The notes beneath the pieces are model-generated. The model was not told the origin of the DNA. It saw nothing but the letters and a program-made list of their open reading frames with translations, and did no database searches. A stretch of DNA of 64,000 nucleotides from Acidovorax sp. DW039 (GTDB lineage: Bacteria > Pseudomonadota > Gammaproteobacteria > Burkholderiales > Burkholderiaceae_C): NCBI RefSeq assembly GCF_037101375.1, contig NZ_AP029019.1, forward strand, positions 1,674,001 through 1,738,000, read 5' to 3'. The position numbers were made by a program, and so were the translations under genes. Each line of letters begins with the position of its first letter. The first letter of the stretch is position 1. Positions 17,124 through 26,862 of this stretch are shown here, one piece after another.

Positions 17124-20100
17124 ATGTCCATGCCCCCCGTTCCCCCTGCCGACTCTGGCCAGCCCCCGCAGCAGGTCGTCAAGGTGCGCCGCGACTACAA
17201 CAGCTGGGTCGCGACGGAAACCATGGAGGACTACGCGCTGCGCTACACGCCCCAGCGCTTTCGCAAGTGGTCTGAATGGCGTGTGGCCAACACGGCGTTC
17301 GGGGCGGCATCGTTTCTGATCCTGGAAGCCGTAGGTGCTACGCTGCTGGTGCAATACGGCTTCATCAACGCCTTCTGGGCCATCGTGGCCACGGGGCTCA
17401 TCATCTTTCTGGCGGGGCTGCCCATCAGCGTGTATGCGGCGCGCTATGGGGTGGACATGGACCTGCTCACGCGCGGCGCGGGCTTTGGCTACATCGGCTC
17501 CACGCTCACCTCGCTGATCTACGCCAGCTTCACCTTCATCTTCTTTGCGCTCGAAGCCGCGGTGATGGCCTATGCGCTGGAGCTGGTGCTCGACATTCCG
17601 CCGCGTTGGGGCTATCTGATTTGCGCGCTGGTGGTGATTCCGTTGGTCACGCACGGCGTGTCGGCCATCAGCCGTCTGCAGGTGTGGACGCAGCCGCTGT
17701 GGCTGGTGATGCTGGTGGTGCCGTTTGGCGTGGTGCTGCTGCGCGATCCTGGTGCGTTTTCTGGAATTTCGCACTACGGTGGTGAATTTATCCAGGGAAA
17801 TCGCTTCAATTTGCCCATGTTTGGTGCAGCCCTCACGGTGGGCATTGCGCTCATCACCCAGATGGGGGAGCAGGCCGACTACCTGCGCTTCATGCCGGCA
17901 CCCACCGCAGGCAAGCGGGGCCGCTGGTGGCTGGGCGTGCTGGTGGGCGGGCCGGGCTGGGTGGTGCTGGGCGTGCTCAAGATGCTGGGCGGCGCGCTGC
18001 TGGCCTGGCTGGCCCTGACGCACATGGTGCCGGTGGAGCGCGCGGTAGACCCGAACCAGATGTACCTGGCGGCGTACGAGTACGTCTTTCCCCACTACGG
18101 CTGGGCGGTGGCGGCCACCGCGCTGTTTGTGGTGGTGTCGCAGCTCAAGATCAACGTGACCAACGCCTACGCGGGGTCGCTCGCGTGGTCCAATTTTTTC
18201 TCGCGCCTCACGCACAGCCACCCGGGGCGGGTGGTGTGGGTGGTGTTCAACACGCTGATCGCCTTCATGCTGATGGAGATGAACGTGTTCCGCGCCATGG
18301 GCGAGGTGCTGGGGCTGTATTCCAACATCGCCATCGCCTGGATCATGTCGGTGGTGGCGGACCTCGTCATCAACAAACCGCTGGGCCTGTCGCCCAAGGG
18401 CATTGAGTTCAAACGCGCGCACCTGTACGACATCAACCCCGTGGGCGTGGGCGCGATGGCGCTGGCATCCATCGTTTCCATCAGCGCGCACCTGGGGCTG
18501 TTTGGCCCGCTGCCGCAGGCGTTCTCGGCGGTGATTGCCATGGCCGTGGCCTTTGTGGCCGCGCCGCTGATTGCGTGGGCCACGCGGGGCAGGTACTACA
18601 TCGCCCGGCAGAGCGAACCCCTGTCCGATCCGGTGGCCGTGCCCATGCATGGCCCGGTGCCCGGCGCACGGACTGCCGATGTAGGCCGCTACCAGCGCCT
18701 GGTAGTGCAGCGCTGCGTGGTGTGCGAGCGCGAGTACGAAGCCCCCGACATGGCCCAATGCCCCGCCTACCGGGGTGCGATCTGCTCGCTGTGCTGCACG
18801 CTGGACGCGCGCTGTGGCGACCTGTGCAAGCCCCACGCGAGCATGGCAGTGCAATGGTCTGCCGCGCTGCGCTGGGTGCTGCCGCGCGCGGTGTGGCGCT
18901 ATCTGGACACGGGCCTGGGCCACTTTCTGCTGCTGATGCTGGTGATCGCCCCGCTGCTGGCGGCGGTGATGGGGCTGCTGTACCACCAGGAGCTGAACAC
19001 CATCGCCCAGGCGATGACGGACACCGATGTGCTGGCCGCGCCCGAGGTGGCGCTGCGATCGGGCCTGCTCAAGGCGTATCTGGCGCTGCTGGTCATCTCT
19101 GGCATCGTGGCCTGGTGGCTGGTGCTGGCGCACAAAAGCCGCCAAGTGGCGCAGGAGGAGTCGAACCGCCAGACAGGTTTGCTGATGCGCGAAATCGAGC
19201 TGCACAGGCAAACCGACGAAGCCCTGCAAACCGCACGCCGCGTGGCCGAGCAGGCGCGCCAGCAGGCCGAAGATGCGCGTGCCCTGGCAGACCAGGCCAA
19301 CCAGGCCAAGAGCCGCTACATCAGCGCCATCAGCCACGAGATTCGCACCCCGCTCAACTCCATCCTGGGCTACGCGCAGTTGATGGGCGAAGACCCCACA
19401 GTGCCCGCGCACCGCAAGCAGGCGGTGCATGTGATCCGGCGCGGGGGCGAGCATTTGCTCTCGCTCATCGAGGGCACGCTGGACATCGCGCGCATCGAGT
19501 CCGGCAAGCTCACGCTGGACGTGGCCCCCATGCGCTTTGCCGATGGGCTGCATGAAATCGCAGGCCTCTTTGAGCTGCAGGCCGCCGCCAAGGGGCTGGC
19601 GTTTCAGTTTGATGTGCAGGGCATGATCCCCGAGGTGGTGCGGGCAGACGACAAGCGCCTGCGGCAAATCCTCATCAACCTGCTGGGCAACGCCATCAAG
19701 TTCACGGCGCGTGGCACGGTCACGCTGAGGGTGCGCTATGCGCGGGAGATGGCGCGCATTGACGTGCAGGACACCGGGCCGGGGCTGACGCAGGAAGAGA
19801 TCGAGCGCATTTTTGAGCCCTTTACCCGGGGCGGTTCGGCCGCGGGGGCCAGCGCCACGGGCGCACCGGGTGCCGGGCTGGGCCTGACCATTGCCAAGAT
19901 GCTCACCGCGCTGATGGGCGGCGAGCTGACGGTGACCAGCCAGCCCGGCGTGGGCTCGGTCTTTCACGTCAAACTCTTTTTGCCCGAGGTGCATGCCGAC
20001 GCGCTGGGCAAGGCCGGTACCCCCGCTTTGCCGCGCCCCGCCAAGGCCCGCACCGGCTACGCGGGAGAGCGCCGTCGCATTCTGGTGGTGGACAACGAGG

Positions 20101-20813
20101 AGCCCGACCGCGAGCTGCTGCGCCAGTTGCTGGAGCCACTGGGCTTTGAACTGCGCCAGGCCGCCAGCGGCCACGATGCGCTGGACCTGCTGGCCACTGG
20201 CTACCGCCCCCACGCCATCTTCATGGACCTGGCCATGCCCGGCATTGACGGGTGGGAGACGATTCGCCGCATCCGCGCACAGGGCTGGGCTGAAGCGCCG
20301 GATAGGGATGACGGAGCCTGCATCGCCGTGGTGTCGGCCAATGCGTTTGACAAGACGCTGGACAACGATGCAGGCATCCGCCCCGAAGACTTCATCGTCA
20401 AGCCCGTACGCCACACCGAGCTGCTGGACTGGCTGGAGCGGCGGCTGGAGCTGGTGTGGGTGGATGCTGCTGCGGCAGGCACGGGCGAGCAAGCAGGCGG
20501 CGCAGGGCATGCCAAGGCTCCACAACCGTGGGCTGCTGTGGTGGCTTCATCCAGTGCATCTAACGCATCCCACCCATCGGCTGAGCCCGCAGAATCCACA
20601 GGTGCGGCCGCCCCCTCCTGTCCGCCCCAGGCGCTGCTCGCAGAGCTGTCGCACGCCGTCTCGCTAGGCTACTACCGGGGCATCCTCAATGCCCTGGCGG
20701 ATATCGAGCGCCAATACCCCGAACACACCGCCTTTGTGCACCACATGCGGCAACTGGCACAGCAATTCCAGTTCGACGCCATGGGCCAGGCCCTGGAGCA
20801 AGCCTCGTCATGA
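17124..20813 (+). CDS. NCS1-transporter-domain hybrid sensor histidine kinase
   Basis: About 1229 residues with an unusual order: NCS1 cytosine/purine/allantoin permease-like domain of about 12 helices (about 30-490); Cys cluster with eight Cys and one His (531-571, pattern CxxC, C, CxxCC, C, CxxxC-x2-H); two more helices (about 600-680); coiled coil; HisKA with H738 in [14 protein letters not shown]; HATPase with [15 protein letters not shown] and [10 protein letters not shown]; receiver with phospho-acceptor D1035 in IFMDLAMPG; and a C-terminal helical tail. It is thus a membrane sensor whose input module looks like a nitrogen-compound transporter. It overlaps the LuxR regulator gene by ATGA and is divergent from ureA, so urea, purines or hydantoins are plausible cues (inference). 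Start: ATG 17124; GTG 17055 is possible, and neither has a clear ribosome-binding site. Confidence 0.9.
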   Translation: MSMPPVPPADSGQPPQQVVKVRRDYNSWVATETMEDYALRYTPQRFRKWSEWRVANTAFGAASFLILEAVGATLLVQYGFINAFWAIVATGLIIFLAGLPISVYAARYGVDMDLLTRGAGFGYIGSTLTSLIYASFTFIFFALEAAVMAYALELVLDIPPRWGYLICALVVIPLVTHGVSAISRLQVWTQPLWLVMLVVPFGVVLLRDPGAFSGISHYGGEFIQGNRFNLPMFGAALTVGIALITQMGEQADYLRFMPAPTAGKRGRWWLGVLVGGPGWVVLGVLKMLGGALLAWLALTHMVPVERAVDPNQMYLAAYEYVFPHYGWAVAATALFVVVSQLKINVTNAYAGSLAWSNFFSRLTHSHPGRVVWVVFNTLIAFMLMEMNVFRAMGEVLGLYSNIAIAWIMSVVADLVINKPLGLSPKGIEFKRAHLYDINPVGVGAMALASIVSISAHLGLFGPLPQAFSAVIAMAVAFVAAPLIAWATRGRYYIARQSEPLSDPVAVPMHGPVPGARTADVGRYQRLVVQRCVVCEREYEAPDMAQCPAYRGAICSLCCTLDARCGDLCKPHASMAVQWSAALRWVLPRAVWRYLDTGLGHFLLLMLVIAPLLAAVMGLLYHQELNTIAQAMTDTDVLAAPEVALRSGLLKAYLALLVISGIVAWWLVLAHKSRQVAQEESNRQTGLLMREIELHRQTDEALQTARRVAEQARQQAEDARALADQANQAKSRYISAISHEIRTPLNSILGYAQLMGEDPTVPAHRKQAVHVIRRGGEHLLSLIEGTLDIARIESGKLTLDVAPMRFADGLHEIAGLFELQAAAKGLAFQFDVQGMIPEVVRADDKRLRQILINLLGNAIKFTARGTVTLRVRYAREMARIDVQDTGPGLTQEEIERIFEPFTRGGSAAGASATGAPGAGLGLTIAKMLTALMGGELTVTSQPGVGSVFHVKLFLPEVHADALGKAGTPALPRPAKARTGYAGERRRILVVDNEEPDRELLRQLLEPLGFELRQAASGHDALDLLATGYRPHAIFMDLAMPGIDGWETIRRIRAQGWAEAPDRDDGACIAVVSANAFDKTLDNDAGIRPEDFIVKPVRHTELLDWLERRLELVWVDAAAAGTGEQAGGAGHAKAPQPWAAVVASSSASNASHPSAEPAESTGAAAPSCPPQALLAELSHAVSLGYYRGILNALADIERQYPEHTAFVHHMRQLAQQFQFDAMGQALEQASS

Positions 20814-21868
20814 ACGCATCCCCCACCGTACCTGCAACCCCCGCTGCTGCCTTGCTGGACCGCAACAGCGACGTGGTGCTCATCGTGGACGACGTGCCCG
20901 ACAACCTGGCCGTGCTGCACGATGCACTCGATGAATCCGGCTACACCGTGCTGGTCGCCATGCATGGCGAGGCGGCGTTGCAGCGCGCCGCACAGGCGCT
21001 GCCAGACATCGTGCTGCTGGACGCCATGATGCCCGGCATGGATGGCTTTGAAGTCGCCCGGCGTCTCAAGGCATCCCCTGCCACGGCGCACATCCCCATC
21101 ATCTTCATGACCGGCCTGACCGAGACCGAGCACCTGGTGGCCGCGCTGGAGGCCGGGGGCATCGACTACGTGACCAAGCCCATCAAGCCCCGCGAGGTGA
21201 TGGCCCGCATGCAGGTGCACCTGGGCGCGGCCCGCAAGGCCCGGCAAGACGCCCTGCAGGCCCGCGAGGCGCGCAACGCGCTCGATGCTTTTGGCTACGC
21301 CAGCATCACCGTGCGCGCATCAGATGGCCGCATCGTGTGGCAAACCCCGCTGGCGCGGGAGCTGCTGCAAAGCTACTTTGGTGAGGTGGGGCCTGACGGC
21401 GCACCGACCGCTTTCGGTCAGTGGGCCCCTGAACCTGTGCAGGCCTGGCTGCGCCGCCATGTGCTGGCCGACAACGCCGCCGAGCTGCTGGCCGCATCAC
21501 TGGCCGAACCACCGCGCCTGGCGGTAGAGCAGGGCGCGCGCCGCCTCACGTTCCGCCTGCACCAGCAGGCGGGCGACAGCGAAGGCGGCGGTGATTGGCT
21601 CATCGTGATGCGCGAGGTGTCCGATGCCAAGATCATCGAATCCATGAGCCTGTCCTTCAAGCTCACCGCCCGTGAGGCCGAGGTGCTGTACTGGGTGGTG
21701 AAGGGCAAGATCAACCGCGACATTGGCGACATCCTGGGCGCCAGCCCCGCCACCGTCAAAAAACACCTGGAGCGCGTGTTTGCCAAGCTGGGCGTGGAGA
21801 CGCGCACGGCGGCGGCGGCGATGGCCATGAACCGCATCCGGCAGCTGCATCCGCAGTTTGAGGGGTGA
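20810..21868 (+). CDS. LuxR-family response regulator
   Basis: A 352-residue regulator. Receiver domain about 20-140 with acidic pair DD (27-28), phospho-acceptor D71 in LLDAMMPGMDGFE, the T in MTG and K in VTKPIKP; a middle PAS-like region (about 155-270; ITVRASDGRIVWQTPLA) of unclear role; C-terminal LuxR/GerE HTH (LTAREAEVLYWVVKGKINRD, then ILGASPATVKKHLERVFAKL). Start overlaps the kinase stop by four bases, implying translational coupling and a cognate pair. Targets are likely to include nitrogen genes nearby such as ureA, but no binding site is known. Confidence 0.92.
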   Translation: MNASPTVPATPAAALLDRNSDVVLIVDDVPDNLAVLHDALDESGYTVLVAMHGEAALQRAAQALPDIVLLDAMMPGMDGFEVARRLKASPATAHIPIIFMTGLTETEHLVAALEAGGIDYVTKPIKPREVMARMQVHLGAARKARQDALQAREARNALDAFGYASITVRASDGRIVWQTPLARELLQSYFGEVGPDGAPTAFGQWAPEPVQAWLRRHVLADNAAELLAASLAEPPRLAVEQGARRLTFRLHQQAGDSEGGGDWLIVMREVSDAKIIESMSLSFKLTAREAEVLYWVVKGKINRDIGDILGASPATVKKHLERVFAKLGVETRTAAAAMAMNRIRQLHPQFEG

Positions 21869-21931
21869 GGGGGAGCAAGACGGTCGACGCCATTGATGCC
21901 GTCTTGTGGGCCATTGGGAAACCCCTGTAGC

Positions 21932-22765
21932 CTAGGGCTTGGTGCAGCGATTCGGTGTCAAGAACATAGCGGCTGCTTGGCACAGGCCGTAGTGATATTC
22001 GGCCGAAGGATTGATGGAACTTCCCTGGATCTGCTTCCAGATCACAGCCCTGTACGAGAGCTGTTCATCCACCTCCATCTCTTCAGTCCAGAACGTGCCC
22101 GAAGAAGACGAATTGGCCTGTTTGCACGCAAAAGTGCCCTCGACCTTGATGCCTTGGCCTGCCGGTTGATAGCGCCCTGAGTATTCACAGGTTTCCAGAT
22201 CACCGTTGTTGCGACTCATGGAGAAGTTGCCGTTTTCCAGTTTGAAGGTCACGGTGGCAGGCATCAGATTGCCGAAGGTGGCCAAGGCATAGGAGATGGC
22301 GTAGCGGCCCTCGCGGTTGAAGCGGGCTGTGTGATCTTCGTATTGAAACCGCGTCATTCTTGCCGGTGCTTCGCCAGGAAGGGTCACGCTGGCCGTCGTG
22401 GCGCTGTCAAAGGCAATGGAGATATTGCCGACCACTTTGCGCACCTGTCCATCCCTGGCGGGGGCACCCAGCGCTTTTCCTCCCTGGAACTCGACCAAGT
22501 CTGCGGTGAATGTACCGTCGTCCTGCCGGGGGCCGCTGGCCTGAAGGAACATGGACGAGCCATCTTCCCGATAACCAAAGTACGTCACGATCAGATTGCG
22601 GCCACCCTGGGCATCAATTTGCAGACCACGCCCTGGCTTTCCGTTGACCTCTCCATTGACCGTCCACATCCCCGACTCTGGCTGAAGGGCCCGCGCAGTG
22701 AGCGGGACCAGAACGGTGATGCTTGTGGCAAGAAGAGCTGTGATGGAGCGCAGTGCTTGAGACAT
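21932..22765 (-). CDS. Exported protein of unknown function
   Basis: A 277-residue protein with a signal peptide (about 1-25, ending ARA-LQPESG). The mature part begins GMWTVNGEVNGKPGRGLQID and is rich in beta-strand-like alternation (FGYREDGSSMFLQASG, GRYAISYALATFGNLMP). Three or four cysteines near the end (LETCEYSG, FACKQ, GLCQ, RCTK) could form disulfides. The pattern suggests a beta-barrel/lipocalin-like fold of the kind seen in small exported proteins, but I do not recognise a family. ATG 22765 is chosen because it begins the signal peptide; the open frame extends 44 codons further upstream. It converges on the response-regulator gene. Confidence 0.7.
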   Translation of the reverse strand: MSQALRSITALLATSITVLVPLTARALQPESGMWTVNGEVNGKPGRGLQIDAQGGRNLIVTYFGYREDGSSMFLQASGPRQDDGTFTADLVEFQGGKALGAPARDGQVRKVVGNISIAFDSATTASVTLPGEAPARMTRFQYEDHTARFNREGRYAISYALATFGNLMPATVTFKLENGNFSMSRNNGDLETCEYSGRYQPAGQGIKVEGTFACKQANSSSSGTFWTEEMEVDEQLSYRAVIWKQIQGSSINPSAEYHYGLCQAAAMFLTPNRCTKP

Positions 22766-22926
22766 GAAGTGGACGTTTGTTGAGTGACTCACGAAGAGTG
22801 CAAGGGTTGGACAAATGGGTAGGCGCGCAGGTTCAAGAGCACACGAACTGCAGGCTCGTGTTCGGGAAACGGCGGGAAATTCTTTTTGAAGTGTCAAAAG
22901 ATTGTTTCACAGGAGTTGGGGTTTGG

Positions 22927-23253
22927 CTACCCGTCCACCGCCCGCTCCAGTTCCGCCTTGCTCATCTTCGACCGCCCAGCGATGCCTTTTCGTTTTGCGT
23001 CCTCGTACAGTTGCGCCTTGGTACGACCCTGCGGCCCTTGGTGTGAGCGTTTGCCGCCGCGCACGGGGGCGGGTGTGTCGCGCAACGTTTGGGGGCTGGC
23101 GGTGCGGGCTTCGCCATGTTGGGCGCGCTCTTTGTTCACGGTGCGTGCCGCTATTTCCTCGGCCACATCGGGGCTGCGCCCCCGTTCCTGCAGGCTGTCT
23201 TTGATGTGTTCGTACTGGCGTTCACGCTTTGCGCTCCAGGCGGCTCGTGGCAT
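22927..23253 (-). CDS. Small basic protein with Rho_N/SAP-like C-terminus
   Basis: A 108-residue, highly charged protein beginning MPRAAWSAKRERQYEHIKDS, with the recurring family phrases RGRSPDVAEEIAARTVNKER and a C-terminal KAQLYEDAKRKGIAGRSKMS followed by KAELERAV, a helix-extended-helix like the Rho N-terminal/SAP nucleic-acid-binding motif. Homologues are often labelled plasmid stabilisation protein without functional proof. ATG 23253 has AGGAG just upstream and is preferred over an in-frame upstream start. It may bind DNA or RNA (inference). Confidence 0.75.
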   Translation of the reverse strand: MPRAAWSAKRERQYEHIKDSLQERGRSPDVAEEIAARTVNKERAQHGEARTASPQTLRDTPAPVRGGKRSHQGPQGRTKAQLYEDAKRKGIAGRSKMSKAELERAVDG

Positions 23254-23606
23254 GGGGGCTCCTCGTCTTGTCCTACCAAGGTCTTGATGTTCGGAGAACC
23301 CGGACATGTGCTTGTCGGTGCACGGTGAAAGAAGGTGTAGGAGTGAGCGCCGCTACCCAATGATTTTTGTTGTTTCTGAGTGCAGAGCTTATGCATAAAG
23401 CGCAGGCAGCTATATTTTTGATAGTGGAATGCGGTGGTTCGCAGCGATATCACGCTTGAAGCACCTGCATCCCCACGTCTTCACCGCACGGAAAAAGTAG
23501 GCCACATCAGGCGCGCGCTCCTTGGGCCGAATTACATTGAGGCTTGGGCAGTCTGTTTTTCTAAGAACCTGCTCACAGTCTTTTCATTGCCCAAGGAACC
23601 CATCGC
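23254..23606. other. Intergenic region with repeat copy E
   Basis: 353 bases between the divergent small basic protein and aminotransferase genes. Besides repeat copy E and the likely promoters at each end, I see no gene. Confidence 0.5.
23383..23425 (-). repeat. Dispersed repeat, copy E
   Basis: Minus-strand copy: CTATCAAAAATATAGCTGCC, then TGCGCTTTATGCATAAGCTC. Core and ATAAGC arm are recognisable with two or three substitutions. Confidence 0.8.
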
Positions 23607-24776
23607 ATGCGCTCTGTCATTGCCCAGCTTGAAGCTTCCAAAATTCGTGAAATTGCCAACGCGGACATGGGCCGCAAGGATGTTCTGGCTTTCTGGTTTG
23701 GAGAGAGCGATGAAGTCACCCCTGAAGTGATTCGCCGCGCGGCCATTGAGTCGCTGGAGAGTGGGGAAACCTTCTATTCGCAGAACTGTGGCCTGCCCGA
23801 GTTGCGGGAGGCTCTGGGCCAGTACATGACCGAATCCCATCCTGCGGCGAGCGTTGACGCCGGGCGCATTGTGGTCACTTCGGGTGGCGTCAGTGCGCTG
23901 ATGCTGGCAGTGCAGGCGCTGGTGGATGCGGGTGATGAGGTGGTCATCGTCACGCCCGTCTGGCCCAATCTGGTGGCCCAGCCCACCATCATGGGCGCCC
24001 AGGTGCGCTGCGTGCCGCTGCGCCCTCACGCGGGCGCATGGGGGCTCGACATGCCTGCGCTGCTCGGTGCCATTACGGCGCGCACCAAACTGCTCATCCT
24101 CAACGCGCCCAACAACCCCACGGGCTGGACGCTGACGCGCGAGGAGCAGCAGCAGATTCTGGCGCACTGCCGCAGCACCGGCACCTGGATCCTGGCCGAC
24201 GAGGTGTACGAAAAGCTCTACTACGAGCCCACCGCCCAGGGCTGTGCGCCCAGTTTTCTTGATGTGGCCGCGCCCGATGACCGCTTGGTGGTGGCGCACA
24301 GCTTTTCCAAAAGCTTTTTGATGACCGGCTGGCGCTTGGGCTGGCTGGTGCTGCCCGAGGCGCTGGTCGATGCTATGGGCAAGCTGATCGAGTTCAACAC
24401 CTCGTGCGCCAGCGTGTTCACCCAGCGCGCTGCGCTGGCAGCGCTGGCTTACCGCAAAGAAATTACGCCCCGGGTGGTGTCGCACTTCAAGCACTGCAGA
24501 GACACGCTCGTGCCGTTGCTGGCCGAGCTGCCAGGGGTGCAGGTGGCGCCAGCCCGTGGCGGCATGTATGCCTTTTTCCGCATGGAAGGGCTGGATGACT
24601 CGATGGAGGTAGCCAAACGACTGGTCGCCGAGGCGGGCTTGGGCCTGGCCCCCGGCGATGCCTTTGGCCCTGAGGGGCGTGGCTGGCTGCGCTGGTGTTT
24701 CGCGTCCAAGGACGTGGGGCGGCTTGCAGAAGGAGTGCGGCGGTTGCGCGAGTGGCTGGCCCGGCAACACGGCTGA
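23607..24776 (+). CDS. PLP-dependent class I/II aminotransferase
   Basis: A 389-residue fold-type I enzyme of the aspartate aminotransferase superfamily. TSGGVSALMLAVQAL binds the cofactor phosphate, NAPNNPTGWTLT is the substrate/cofactor Asn-Pro motif, ILADEVYEKLYYE holds the PLP-ring aspartate and tyrosine, and HSFSKSFLMTGWRLGW carries the Schiff-base lysine; the substrate-carboxylate arginine is in GWLRWCFA. The substrate cannot be fixed from sequence. ATG 23607 is preceded by AAGGA. No operon partner is evident; the next gene starts 94 bases later. Confidence 0.9.
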   Translation: MRSVIAQLEASKIREIANADMGRKDVLAFWFGESDEVTPEVIRRAAIESLESGETFYSQNCGLPELREALGQYMTESHPAASVDAGRIVVTSGGVSALMLAVQALVDAGDEVVIVTPVWPNLVAQPTIMGAQVRCVPLRPHAGAWGLDMPALLGAITARTKLLILNAPNNPTGWTLTREEQQQILAHCRSTGTWILADEVYEKLYYEPTAQGCAPSFLDVAAPDDRLVVAHSFSKSFLMTGWRLGWLVLPEALVDAMGKLIEFNTSCASVFTQRAALAALAYRKEITPRVVSHFKHCRDTLVPLLAELPGVQVAPARGGMYAFFRMEGLDDSMEVAKRLVAEAGLGLAPGDAFGPEGRGWLRWCFASKDVGRLAEGVRRLREWLARQHG

Positions 24777-24870
24777 AAAGCGGCTCGATCGACTTGATCG
24801 GCTGAACAGGCCCGTGTTGACCGTCCAAACCCAGGGATTTTTGTAACATTTGGTCACTACACTCACGGGG

Positions 24871-26025
24871 ATGTTTGAAGTCCATTCATTGGCCGCGATG
24901 TCCGGCCTGATGGCTGTAGTCCTGGGAGTGGTGCTGCTAGGGGTACGCGCCAATTACCCCACCTCTATTCGAGGGCTGCGTCATTGGGGGCTGGCTCCCT
25001 TGCTGTGTGGCCTGGCCACGGTGACGTACATGGTGGGCGGCTTCTTGCCAGCCTGGGTGTCTGTGCTGGGGGGCAATGGGCTGCTCATGATGGGGTTTGC
25101 CTATTTCCTCTTTGGGACGCAGAGATTTCTGGGCCTGCCTGATGTCCGGCGTCCCTGGTATGTGCTCTTTGCGGTGTGCCTGACGCTGCTGGCCCTGTTC
25201 CTCTGGGTGCAGCCGGACTACCGGTTTCGGGTCTTTTTCTTTACCAGCACTTTGGCCGTGACCTGCGTGGTGCATGTGCGCGTGCTGTGGCGCAATGGCA
25301 AGGGCTTTGCCAACCGGCTTACGGCGTGCGCGCTGATCATGCAGTCGGTGGTGCTGGTAGTGCGGGGTGTCTGGTCGCTGTGGATGGACAGCCCCTTCGA
25401 CAACCGCTTCACGCCCTCACTCATGCAGTCGCTCTATCTCGGCACGTACAGCTTCGCGGTGTTGCTGGTGTGCGTTGGTGTGCTGCTAATGGCCAGTGAG
25501 CGGGTGCGCTCCGAGTTTGAACACCTCGCCACGCACGACAGCCTGACCGGCGCCTTGGCCCGCCGTGCGGTGCTGGAGCTGGCGGACAGCGAAATGCAAC
25601 GCTGGCAGCGCTACGGACACACTTTCTCCGTGCTGATGCTGGATGTGGACCACTTCAAGCAGATCAACGACACCCATGGGCATTTGGTGGGCGACGCCGT
25701 TTTGCGCGACGTGGTGAGCCATGTGCGTGGAGCCTTGCGCGCCTCGGACCGGCTGGGGCGCTATGGTGGCGAGGAGTTTCTGGTGTTGATGCCTGCCACC
25801 GACTTGCCAGCTGCCCAGGCTGTGGCCGAGCGTGTAGCCGCTACCGTGCGCAACGCCCCTGTGGCGGCGGGCGGCCCGCATTGCACGGTGAGCATCGGTG
25901 TCACATCGGTGGGCGCTGGCGACGCGAATTTTGATGTGCTGCTGGCACGCGCAGACGCTGCGCTGTACCGTGCCAAATCGGGTGGAAGGGACCGCGTGGT
26001 CGCTGCCGAGCCTGGAATTTCGTGA
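24871..26025 (+). CDS. Membrane-bound GGDEF diguanylate cyclase
   Basis: About 384 residues: six or seven helices over the first 210 residues, then a GGDEF domain starting HLATHDSLTGALARRA. The active site reads GRYGGEEFLVLMPA (GGEEF, active form), metal-binding LDVDHFKQINDTHGH is complete, and the C-terminal ADAALYRAKSGGRDRV is standard. It should make c-di-GMP in response to a membrane-associated cue. I see no RxxD inhibitory site immediately before GGEEF. ATG 24871 is preferred to an in-frame TTG at 24850. Confidence 0.92.
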   Translation: MFEVHSLAAMSGLMAVVLGVVLLGVRANYPTSIRGLRHWGLAPLLCGLATVTYMVGGFLPAWVSVLGGNGLLMMGFAYFLFGTQRFLGLPDVRRPWYVLFAVCLTLLALFLWVQPDYRFRVFFFTSTLAVTCVVHVRVLWRNGKGFANRLTACALIMQSVVLVVRGVWSLWMDSPFDNRFTPSLMQSLYLGTYSFAVLLVCVGVLLMASERVRSEFEHLATHDSLTGALARRAVLELADSEMQRWQRYGHTFSVLMLDVDHFKQINDTHGHLVGDAVLRDVVSHVRGALRASDRLGRYGGEEFLVLMPATDLPAAQAVAERVAATVRNAPVAAGGPHCTVSIGVTSVGAGDANFDVLLARADAALYRAKSGGRDRVVAAEPGIS

Positions 26026-26032
26026 AAAGTAG

Positions 26033-26082
26033 CGATGGCGCTTTCAGATAAAGCGCAGTCTGCTATCAAAATAAGAGCAATC
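26033..26082 (-). repeat. Dispersed repeat, copy F
   Basis: Minus-strand copy just past the diguanylate cyclase stop: ATTGCTCTTATTTTGATAGC, then AGACTGCGCTTTATCTGAAA and GCGCC. More diverged than copies C or H but with all landmarks in order. Confidence 0.72.
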
Positions 26083-26108
26083 GTCGCTTTCTGGCCGCTG
26101 TACCAGCG

Positions 26109-26858
26109 TCAGTCAGCGGCACGCTCTTGCGCTCGTCCTGTCGAGTCCTGCCACTGCAATCCGAACGGCAGCGTTGCCGGGCCAAACAGGAAGTGCAGCA
26201 CACGCCTGCGCCCTGTGCCGGTGGATTTGGAGGAGGCGTGCAGCAGCAGGGGGCGTATCAACAGCGCAGTGCCTGCGGCGGCGGTGCAGATGACTTCGGG
26301 CTGAGACTGGCGCAGCGCCGCGATGGCTTCAGCGTCCAGCCTGCCGCTCGCATGACTCCCGGCGATCACGCGCAGCGGGCCATCTTCCGGGCCGCATTCG
26401 TCCAGATGCAGCCGCACCGCCACCAGCTGTGCCAGCCAGGCGGACGGGGGTTGCACAAACCAATGGCCTTCTTTCTGGGCCCAGCCGTGCCAGCCAGGCG
26501 CGCTTTCTGGCCGGGCCACAGGCACGCTCAGGTCCTGGTGCATTGCCACCAGCCAATTCCGATCCGCGGCTTTTTCAAAGTACGTGCATTGCACGGCCAC
26601 TGCGCCCTGGGGCAGGCAGGCCGCGACGGTCGGGTGTTGGCGCAACCGCTCGGCCAGCGTTGTGCACCAGGGCTGCTGCAGCATGTTGCGGCTGCCGCCC
26701 GAGCGGCTGTCCACCCCCGCGCACGCTGCCGCCAGGGCTTCGCATGCGGGCTGGTCAACGGCCTGTGGCACCAGCGCATAGCCCTGGTTTTGAAAAGTGC
26801 TGAGTGCCAATGCGCTTATTTGCGCGGGCGGAACGGGGGTGTTGTGGGAAGCGTCCAT
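26109..26858 (-). CDS. Phytanoyl-CoA dioxygenase-family protein
   Basis: A 249-residue Fe(II)/2-oxoglutarate-type oxygenase. The metal triad is visible as MHQDLS (His and Asp) and LLLHASSKS (distal His), with an arginine downstream in GRRRVLHFLFG for 2-oxoglutarate. VIAGSHASGRL is the typical strand-loop before the distal His. Substrate unknown. ATG 26858 starts 4 bases after the gntR stop, so the two genes are co-transcribed; in-frame ATGs at 26882 and 26900 would overlap gntR. The link with the regulator suggests one inducible trait. Confidence 0.85.
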   Translation of the reverse strand: MDASHNTPVPPAQISALALSTFQNQGYALVPQAVDQPACEALAAACAGVDSRSGGSRNMLQQPWCTTLAERLRQHPTVAACLPQGAVAVQCTYFEKAADRNWLVAMHQDLSVPVARPESAPGWHGWAQKEGHWFVQPPSAWLAQLVAVRLHLDECGPEDGPLRVIAGSHASGRLDAEAIAALRQSQPEVICTAAAGTALLIRPLLLHASSKSTGTGRRRVLHFLFGPATLPFGLQWQDSTGRAQERAAD

Positions 26859-26862
26859 CGGC

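Noticed and set aside
17037..20525. 1162-codon minus-strand open frame opposite the sensor kinase
   Set aside because: Same reason: antisense codon-bias artefact without recognisable domains.
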